Assembly: GCA_008729055.1 (NCBI GenBank)
Contig: SDUX01000004.1
Span: forward strand, 6,960,559 to 7,024,558
Direction: 5' to 3'
Length of the DNA stretch: 64,000 bases
DNA from: Pyropia haitanensis
Lineage: Eukaryota > Rhodophyta > Bangiophyceae > Bangiales > Bangiaceae
The notes under the pieces are model-generated. The model saw nothing but the letters and a program-made list of their open reading frames with translations, did no database searches and was not told the origin of the DNA. Positions 54,601 through 62,411 of this stretch are shown here, piece by piece. The translations under genes were made by a program, and so were the position numbers. The first letter of the stretch is position 1, and the number at the start of each line of letters is the position of its first letter.

Positions 54601-56531
54601 GGGCCCGCTCCTTTTTCTTTTGCCGTTGCTCTCGTCACTTGGCTGCTGCGAGCCCTCTTCCACAGGTGCACGAGCGCCAGCGCCCGTACACGTGCGAAAT
54701 TTGCGATGCCAACTTGTACGTTTTCTTGCGGCTTTCCCCCCTGTATTTCTGTTTCCGTCTACGGTGTGTGGTGTTCACACGCAGGGAGCGGGAAGCGGGA
54801 ATACAAGGGAGTACCACGCCCGACTCTATGGCCATTCTGGGTGCCACTTCGGAGCACGTGCCTCAGGGCGCTCATTGTACTGACCCAGCAGTGCTGCTTT
54901 CGATTCTGTTCTGCTTGGCCCCCGTGGTTGGATGCCATGTAACCCGCACCGCCGGCCGCTGCCCTGCGTCGAGCCTCGTTCAACCCCTATTCTTGTCCAC
55001 TGACTGACTGACCCGCCACGCTACGACGCATCTCAGTGGCCAGCGGTTTACCTTGCTGGAGCACACCCGCACGGTGCACGAGAAGTGGCGCGAGTTTTGC
55101 TGCCCAATATGCAACATGGGCTTCTCCCGTCGACACAAGGTCGTCCAGGTATGTTTGTGAGCACGCTTTGCTCTTCTTCCAAAGGCACGCTGGCTCGCCC
55201 GCTTGCTCTGGATGCTATGGTGGGGGCGGGTGCGTCTCGGAGATGGGGGGAGCGCTCAGGGGGGGCAAGGCCAGTGCGTACTGATCGTGGCACTGACGGC
55301 TCTGCTTCTGTCTGCGTGAATGGTGCGCTGTGGTGGTTGCGTGCCTGCGCTGGTCTTGTCTGACTTCCCCCCCCTCTCCTTTTTGCCGTGTGTCCTCCTG
55401 CCCGCAGCACATACGAGCAGTGCACAAGAAAGAGCGCCCGTACGCATGCCCGTGGTGCGACACGCGCTTTGCCGCCAAGGGCAACCTCGTCAAGCACTGC
55501 ATTGTCATCCACGAGAAGGATAAGGAGGAGGTCAAGACGACGCTGCAGCAGCTGGCGCCTACGCTGATGGCGCCGGCGGCGTCCGCCGCGGGCGCCCCGC
55601 AATCCCGACCCGCAGAACCAGCCGTGGCATCTACAGCGATGGCCGCGTCCGAGGCCGGTCGGCCGACCGCTCCAGTATCTTCGGCGGACCCTGCCAGCAG
55701 GCGCCCCCACCCGTCTGGCGGCCTGCCGCGGCCGCTGCCGCTGGCGGGCGTGTCGCCGCCGCGGGCGCTGTTTCCCCTCCCCTCCCGATCCACTTCGGAC
55801 ACGGCCATCCCGTCTCAGCTGCGGACGCCCTCCTCCCGCGCGCTGCAGCACGTGCTGGGCGCCGGCGGGCGGCGCCCGTTTTCCCCGCCTGCGCCGGCGG
55901 GACCTGCCGCCGCGGGCACCGGCGCTGGTGACACGCGGGTAGGACGGCCTGAGGGGAGCGGCGGCTGGCCACCGGCACCGCCGCCGCCGTCGGCTGCCGG
56001 TTTTGGCCAGCCCGCTGGCAACAGCGGCGGCGGCGGCGGCACTGGTGGCGGCGGCGGCACAGGCGGCGGCGGCGGCACAGGCGGCGGTGGCGGCACTGGC
56101 GGCAGCGGCGGCACAGGCGGCGGCGGCGGCACTGGCGGTGGCGGCGGCACTGGCGGTGGCGGCGGCACTGGCGGCGGAGGCGGCGGCGGCGGCGGCGGCG
56201 ACCGGGGAGACGGGCAGTTGGGCACCCTCCGCCCCCCCCCCCGGAGACGTACCCCCTCCGCCCGATGGTGGTTCGTGACGGCCGGGACGGCCCGGCCGAG
56301 CCCGACGGCGCGCCGTCGAGCGACCGCAAGCGCGGGCGGGAGGTCGGGGGAGATGACAGCAGCGTCGAGATGGGCGACGGCGGCGGTGCGGGTAGGGGCG
56401 GCGGCGGCGGCGGGGGTGGGAGTGGCGGCGGCGGTGGCGGCGGTGGCGGTGGCGGTGGCGGCGGCGGTGGCGGCGGCGGTGGCGGCGGCGGGCCGCAAGA
56501 CGCGCGCGGCCCGCCACCCGAGCGGCGGTGA
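51544..56531 (+). CDS. C2H2 zinc-finger protein with polyQ/polyG, 4 exons
   Basis: Exons 51544-54408, 54666-54715, 55037-55148 and 55408-56531; donors GTACGT, GTACGT, GTATGT; phases agree. Joined, they give four consecutive C2H2 fingers with linker-like spacers: CAACGLSYIHKGDLARHTRM then VHERQRPY; CEICDANF continuing GQRFTLLEHTRTVHEK; CPICNMGFSRRHKVVQHIRAVHKKERPY; CPWCDTRFAAKGNLVKHCIVIH. The long N-terminal part (about 920 residues) is low complexity: 14 Gln from CAG repeats, polyAla, polyGly, Pro-rich. The C-terminal part has about ten GGGGGT repeats, then an acidic, basic and Gly tail. The frame changes in an 11-C run (56232-56242); one added base restores RKRGREVGGDDSSVEM and a 1383-residue product. 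Probably a nuclear DNA-binding regulator; target unknown. The start is uncertain. Confidence 0.8.
51592..51633 (+). repeat. (CAG)14 microsatellite in coding sequence
   Basis: Fourteen perfect CAG triplets encode a 14-Gln tract in the zinc-finger protein. A GCG-rich triplet run encoding polyAla follows directly (about 51640-51690). Uninterrupted triplets suggest length polymorphism. Confidence 0.95.
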
Positions 56532-57305
56532 CGACACTGGGCTAGAGCGCGCCCGCGGCGCAGCCCACACGCGAACAAAAAAGAGAAAAGGATGCAGGGC
56601 GTGAACTCGATCCTATCCCAGCGTGGGGGGCGCCGGCGGCCACGGGACGGCCCATCGTCGCGCGCAATTCATTGACACTGGGTGTGCCTGAGCGCACCGG
56701 GCGGCGGCCGCCCCGCCGCCCGCGCGCGCGGCGGTCGCCCAGTCGGGGCACTCCACCGGGGTCTTGGCCAGCGCCATTGGCTGCACTGCGGCGGCGTCGC
56801 CTCGTGGGGGGTCTCTGCCCGTCCCGGATGGACACGCGCGCGGCACGCGTGCTAGGACGAGGAGCGGCAGGGTGGACGGTGTATTCGGAAGCCGGGGGGT
56901 CTGGGAGAAGGTCGTTGCGCGCGGCGGGGCTGGCCATCGAGGTCGCCCTCGGCTACACCCCGCACGACGGCTCCCTCGTTGGGACCCACGTCTGGGCAGA
57001 CTGACGTGCGGGAGCACAATGGTGGGGCGGCGGTATCGCCCCACCCGCTCAATCCCGCGCGCGTGTGCGCACGTTGGCGAATGAGCGGGCCGAGTGGTGA
57101 CCGATGATGGTATTGTAAAGTGGACCCCCACAGACACGGCGTGGAGCTGCCGGTGCGTCCGGCCAGATTGGATCTGGCGCGGTAGCACGCTGGCCGTTGC
57201 ACACGAGAACCGATGCCCTCTTCGTGTAGCACGGTCAACCGGTGCGTTCGACGACCGTTTGCACCGCGCTACTGCGTACGTGCCGGACCGCGCTTCGCTG
57301 CGCCC
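56532..57305. other. Intergenic, no gene recognised
   Basis: About 0.8 kb between the zinc-finger gene and the Ycf20-like gene. A 110-codon plus-strand frame at 56672-57004 has a partly protein-like second half, but no recognisable family. The CAAT-like and less GC-rich part at 57040-57130 is the likely promoter area of the next gene. Confidence 0.4.
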
Positions 57306-59078
57306 ATGCCCCCGGCCTGTACGATGGGCCTGCCGCCAGGGTTTGCCACTCCCTCCCCCCCCCTGCTTCCGAAAACCTCCTTCCTCGCCGTCCGGTCGCG
57401 GCTCCCCGGGCGGCGTCCATCCCCCCCGCGGCGGCGGCCGCCACCGCTGGCGTTGCCGCCGCCACCAACACGGTGCGTTGGGGGCGGTGTCCCCCCCTCC
57501 CCGTCCACTCCCTCCCCCCCACCACCACCGAATCGTCCACCTGGCGGCTCCACCCCCCCGTCGGCCCCCCCCCCCCCGCCCTCTCCCCCCCCGGCCGACC
57601 CGCTGCGCGACCGCCTCGCGGCACTGACGCTGCCGCCCCGTGGCGGCGTCGTCGACTACCTCCGCACCCGGCGCCCGCGGACGCGCCTGCAGTATGTGCT
57701 GCTGCGCGCGCCGTTTGATGCCGTCGACGGCGCGGAGGAGTACCTGAGGTAGGAGACACGCGTGGTGCTTGGGGGGATGATGACGGGGGAGGGGAGGGAA
57801 ACGTCGGGATGGAGGGTGTCGCGACTGGTGGTGGTGGGCAAAGGGGGGCTGGTGGAGGGGTGGGGGGCATTGCGTGGAGGAGGAGGGTTGTGGGGGGGGC
57901 TGCGGGTGGGGGGAGGGGGGCACGGCGATGCATTTGCTGGGTGGCGACAGGATGGCGGCTGTGGCGGCAGCGTGGCGGCGGCGTGGCGGCGGCGGTGGTC
58001 CATGACGCCGAGGAGGGAACGGGTTAAGGACTGAGCGGGCCGTTGGATGCAGCAACTTTGGGTGTTGCGGGCGGCTGATGGGAAACCCAGGGCTGCCTCG
58101 ACGGTGTTTTTGCTACCGACCTGCTCCCGCTGGGACGGGGGCCGCGGACAGCTGACACGTTTTTTCACTATTGAGGTCTCCTGCCCGCTCTTGTCTGCGC
58201 TTGCGGGAAGCAACCATCACTCTGTCCCCTCCTACCCCGCGCACCCCCCTCTTGTATTTTTGTGCAAACCTGTGCTTGCCCATGCTCTTTCTCTGTTATT
58301 GACCTCCCCCGTCCCCCCTTTGTACGTCTCTTTCAGATCTCCCGTGCGCCGTATGACGGCCGCGACCCTGTCACTGCTCCTCGGCTTCTTCTCAGCCACC
58401 TCTGCGGCGACCATCATTGGGTCGGTGGCGGACTGGGACCCTCTGGCGGCGGGTAAGTGCGGAGGGAGGGGGTGGGGATGCCGCCACACTGTCCAGGCGG
58501 GTGTGTCGTCATCTGTCGGTGGGGCGGCGGTGGTGCGCGGCCTTTGGCTAAGGGCGTGTCTCGTTTTTTTGTTCTTGTTGTTGCGGGGGCTATGCATGCA
58601 TTGCAGGGCGGTGACTTGTTGCTTCGTCACCGACGGCATCCGTGCAGCTGTGGTGGGGAACTGGACGGAAGGCGACGACGTCCGTCGTGGGCGGGTGAGT
58701 GTGGGCGTCCCCGCGCTGGACGCTGAGTCTGACTCGTCCCTTGTGCTATTTCCGTGCGCCGTGTGGGATGCTGCTCGTCGTTTTTTTTTTCCGCACCACT
58801 TTGAATATTGGGATCCCCACCGGCATCCGCTCCCCGCCCACCCCCCCCCCTTCCGGGTTCCCCCCCCCCCTTCTTTCTTGGCTGGTGCGTGCGCGTGTGG
58901 CGTGGCGGCGGTTCCCCATCCCACCCTCGCAGCCGTGCTGATTGTCTACACCGAGGGCCTCACCCGCGCCTACTACTCGTCGACCACACCGCCGTCGGTG
59001 GTGCTGCAGCTGGCCAACGCGTTCAAGGTGGGGCTCGAGTACGGGCTGTTCGTCGATGCGTTCAAGCTGTCCACGTGA
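57306..59078 (+). CDS. ycf20-like: Ycf20-like (DUF565) plastid protein, 3 exons
   Basis: Exons 57306-57748, 58337-58452 and 58933-59078 join in phase to 234 residues. The N-terminal half is Pro/Ser/Arg-rich and should contain a plastid transit peptide. The conserved domain starts in exon 2: TAATLSLLLGFFSATSAATI, SVADWDPLAA, then across the junction VLIVYTEGLTRAYYSS, and the hallmark C-terminus FKVGLEYGLFVDAFKLST. These match Ycf20: SLL-GFF-ST-----GDWD, E----Y, K-G--YGLF-DAFKLG. Plant relatives are thylakoid proteins linked to non-photochemical quenching; exact function unknown. Donors are GTAGGA and GTAAGT, unlike the GTACGT used elsewhere. Two homopolymers in exon 1 make the N-terminal frame less certain; Met at 57213 and 57324 are alternatives. 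Confidence 0.85.
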
Positions 59079-61391
59079 GGGGGAGGGGGGGGGGCGGTGG
59101 TGAGGTGAGCGTGGGGCCAGATTTTGCATTTGCGGTGGTGCGGTGTCACTTTTTTTGTTGTTATTTGTGCCTGCGCTCCCCTGGTGTCGTCGATCGGCGG
59201 CCGTCTGATATGGGTCGTCTTCTGGACGACAGAGGCGGCGTGGCCAGCCGCTGTCGAGCTGTTTTTGCGCCCGCACAGGTTCGGTCTGCGGCCGCCTGCA
59301 GGACGCGTACAGATGTTGGTGCCACAGCCCCCCCCACCGCCCGCACTCACCACCCCCGTGGCACCCCCCACTCTGTTTTGGTATTGTTCGCCCCACGCAC
59401 GCCGCACCCCCCCCCCCCCTCTGGCCTCTCGTGGCCCTCCATTCACCCTCACGTCACGTTTGGGCGGCTCACGGCCACGCACCGCGGTCTTCCCACGCCG
59501 CCTCCCCCCTCTGACGTGATGCCAGACTGGCAGCCGCCAGCGACGGCCGCGCCAGCCAGCAGCCCATGGCGCTTTTGCGGCGGCGGCGGCGGTCGCTCGC
59601 TCCACCCCCCTCCCCCCTGCCGCCAACCGCCGCCGCCGCCGCCGCTACCGCCGCCACCACCGCCACCACCGCCTCCGCCTCCGCCGACACACCCGACACC
59701 GCCCGTTGGCGAGTCACCCGGTCCGCGGCGCAGTGGCGCCCAGTGGTGGCACGTCTGCCGCCCCACGGGCGCACGGTGGGGGGGGCAATGCTCCACGGCG
59801 GGGCGACGGGGTACAGGCGGCTGGGCACAAAGGATACAGAGAGAAACAGACAAAAAATAATAAGAGAAAGTAGAAAACAGACCGGGGAGGCAGATGCAGA
59901 CGAAGAAAAAAATTAATGACGAATCATGAAAAAGAAGAGAAAAGAAAGACAAGAGCCGCCCAGGTGGTCGCCCCGACCCGTCAACGGCGGAGATTTACTA
60001 TCGTGCCGCCACGGCATCGGTAGCCTCGCCGCGGCGCCGAACGCAAGCCTCGCGGGCGCCGTCAGCGGCGATGTGTCCCTCTGTGGCTGCCGTCCGGCGC
60101 GGAACACATCCACCGCCGCAATTGGTGGTGGGTGGCACCGTCTTGGTCGCTGCATCGCGAACCACCAGTTTGTCTGCACGGTCACGACGCAGAGAGTGGA
60201 GGAGATGCTGTCAGCGGTGTCACTCGTGTCGCCGTGGCTCGTCACGGTGAGCGCGCGGTCGGGACGGAGGAAGGGGAGAACGGGATCACAACCGCGGGCG
60301 CCACCCCCGGTGCGCGGTACCCGATGGGACTGCATCGGTACGAGACATTGCATCTGCGAGCGCTGCCTGGTCAACCCAACTGCAGGTGGGGCGACATAAA
60401 GGCGTCCCGTACTGGTGGGACACTGGCCCACGACCTCGCGATGGCACCGCGGCCATTATCATGCGTGGACGAGCACACACCTCGGTCCTTGACAGGCCCA
60501 CCCCTCCCGGCCCCGTCCACAGGACATGACCTGGTACCTTCCTTTTCCTTCACGGACCAGCCCGGTAACTGGGTACTCCCCGGCCCGCGGCGGCGGCGGA
60601 CTGGCGGAATTGAGTGGTGCTGGCGGGAAGGCGGGTCAAGCCGCCGGGCAGGGGGCTGTCTGCAGGCGTTTTGCTTGAGACGGGGAGCTGTGAGCAGCCG
60701 GCGGCGGTGCCGCCTTGCCTCTCTCCCCCGTCTCGGCTTCCCCCTTTGGCTACCCCGGCGGCCGGTACCCGCCGTGGCCGCCAGGCGTCGCCACCGGCTC
60801 CCAGGTGGTTACGCTGTGCCGCCTCGCCCGCAGCGGTTTTGCCACCGCCGCGCGCTGTGGGTGGCCGTTTCCCTTTGGCGTGTCGGCGCCGAGGGCCACC
60901 CCGGCAGCCGCGCCTGCCCGTGGCCACTGCCGCTGCGCCGTTGCGTCTGCCCGCCGCGCGGGCACCTGCTCGCCGTGCCGGCAACACCGGCACCCGCCGG
61001 CGCCCCTGTACATAAGGGGCGCCTGCGGGCCGAGGCCGACCCCCGCCTGGGTCGGCAGCGTCCTTTGGCTTGCCCCGCGCCCCTCTCCTCCCCGCGCTGG
61101 GTTGCGCGCAGCCAGTCGGGCGCCCTTTGGCTTGTTTGTGCTTGGGTTTTCTCCCCACTGCTTGAATAGTCTACTTGCTTTAGTCATGCGATAAAGTCTG
61201 CGTATTTTGGCATCCCGACCATCCCTCCAGCTATGCGGCATAGTCGCGTGCGAGAGGACCTTCGAGATTCCGTCTCTGTAGAGCTACGCCACAGGCCTGC
61301 CAGCGTGATGAGCAAGTACTCAATCCCAGACGTCAGGAAAATAGAAAATTGTTCAAAAATAAATAATATGATATTCTCGCCTACATGGCAA
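59079..61391. other. Gene-poor region with purine-rich AT island
   Basis: About 2.3 kb with no recognised gene. A nearly pure purine, A-rich tract lies at about 59831-59955 on the plus strand (GAGAAACAGACAAAAAATAA and similar), in contrast to GC-rich flanks. Open frames at 60132-61194 on both strands have no domain. The AT-rich DNA from 61165 to 61390 directly precedes the tRNA gene. Confidence 0.4.
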
Positions 61392-61497
61392 GCGTCTTTG
61401 GCCGAGTGGTTCCAAAGCCCCACCGAAGGCGGTAGACTTGAATTCTATAGCGATCTACTGGGATTTTCCCGCGCAGGTTCGAACCCTGCAGGACGCG
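61392..61497 (+). tRNA. trnS-UGA: tRNA-Ser(UGA) with D-loop and anticodon-loop introns
   Basis: The cloverleaf can be folded by eye: acceptor GCGTCTT (61392-61398) with AGGACGC (61490-61496), discriminator G61497, D-stem GCC/GGC (61401-61403, 61428-61430), anticodon stem GTAGA/TCTAC, a long variable arm GGG-ATTTT-CCC, T-arm GCAGG-TTCGAAC-CCTGC. A box TGGCCGAGTGG and B box GGTTCGAACCC are perfect. Class II structure, discriminator G and anticodon TGA (61439-61441) give Ser. Two insertions must leave: about 14 nt in the D-loop (about 61412-61425, GGTT|..|AAGGC) and 10 nt after position 37 (about 61443-61452), leaving 82 nt, the usual size for tRNA-Ser. CCA is not encoded. Confidence 0.9.
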
Positions 61498-61525
61498 AGT
61501 GGCAGTGATTTGTTGCTGCTGCACA

Positions 61526-61532
61526 TTTTTTT
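61526..61532 (+). terminator. Pol III terminator of tRNA-Ser
   Basis: A run of seven T, 29 bases after the tRNA discriminator base and the first run of at least four T downstream, fits a polymerase III terminator. Confidence 0.65.
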
Positions 61533-62411
61533 GACGCATGGATCCAACGCGGTTCATGCCGTCGCTACTCCCGCCCACGCACACCATAACGACCAAGTCG
61601 TCTGCAACCGGTGGCCAGCGGCGCACTTTGACCCCTCCGTGCCTCCCTACGGCGGGGACACGTAAACGGGCAAATGGCTGCAAGTAGTAGAAAAGTGTGC
61701 GCCCGCCATGAACCACCGAAACCGCCAGTCGGCGATGAGCGCGTGCACGCGCGGCACACCGCCGCTGTGGGGCGCCTGCGACGGTCGTGACGGCAGTGGT
61801 CGAAGCGCTGGCCGGGAGGGTGTCGAACGGCGCGCCGCCGCGGCGGGTGCTACGTATCTCAGCCTGGGATCAAGGCCCCGGCGGTGCCGACGGCGGCCGC
61901 GGCGACGGCTGCGGCGGCCACCCCCCCCCGCCTCGCGCACGCGACTCCCACGGTGTCCCCGACCAGCGGGCACAGGGGGCTGCGAGACGCGTGCGTCGCT
62001 GCCATGGTGGCCACGGAGATGAGGCCAGGGCAAGGCGGGCGGGCGGGCGGGCGGGCGGAAGGGCGGAAGGGCGGGTACGAGGATCGCTCTCGTGGCAGGG
62101 AGGCCGGGGGCAGGCCACCACGCCCGCGGCGGCTGACGGCGGCAGCAGCGGTGGCGGCGGAAGGACTCCTACGGGCGGGCGGTTGAGCGGGTGGCGACCG
62201 GGGGGGTGGCCGATCGCCGCATCCCCCCCCTTGGCGGGCGCGGGCGTCGGCGCCAAGAGTGGGAAGCATACAAAAAAGAGAGCCCCCCCCGCGCACGGCG
62301 GCGCCCCCCACCCCGCCCCCCCCGTCCACCTGCGACGCCGGTGTTACCGCCCCCCGTCCCCCCCCCCCCCAAAGCTCCGCAAAAAAATGCCAAAGCCGCC
62401 GACCAGCACCG
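61533..62411. other. Region 3' to Ala-rich gene
   Basis: No separate gene recognised. It includes a (GGGC)n-type short repeat at about 62035-62075 and several C/G runs. The segment 62385-62460 read on the minus strand belongs to the C-terminus of the next gene after a frame correction; the remainder to 62300 is Gly-rich. Confidence 0.45.

Noticed and set aside
53151..54671. 506-codon minus-strand frame opposite zinc-finger exon 1
   Set aside because: Shadow frame of GC-rich codons, without domains.
58648..58694. Candidate extra exon between Ycf20-like exons 2 and 3 (CAG before, GTGAGT after)
   Set aside because: Including it shifts the last exon out of frame into an immediate stop; joining exon 2 directly to exon 3 gives the conserved DUF565 sequence.
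60132..61169. 345-codon plus-strand frame before the tRNA
   Set aside because: No domain, Arg/Pro/Ala composition, competing frames equally open; not supported as a gene.
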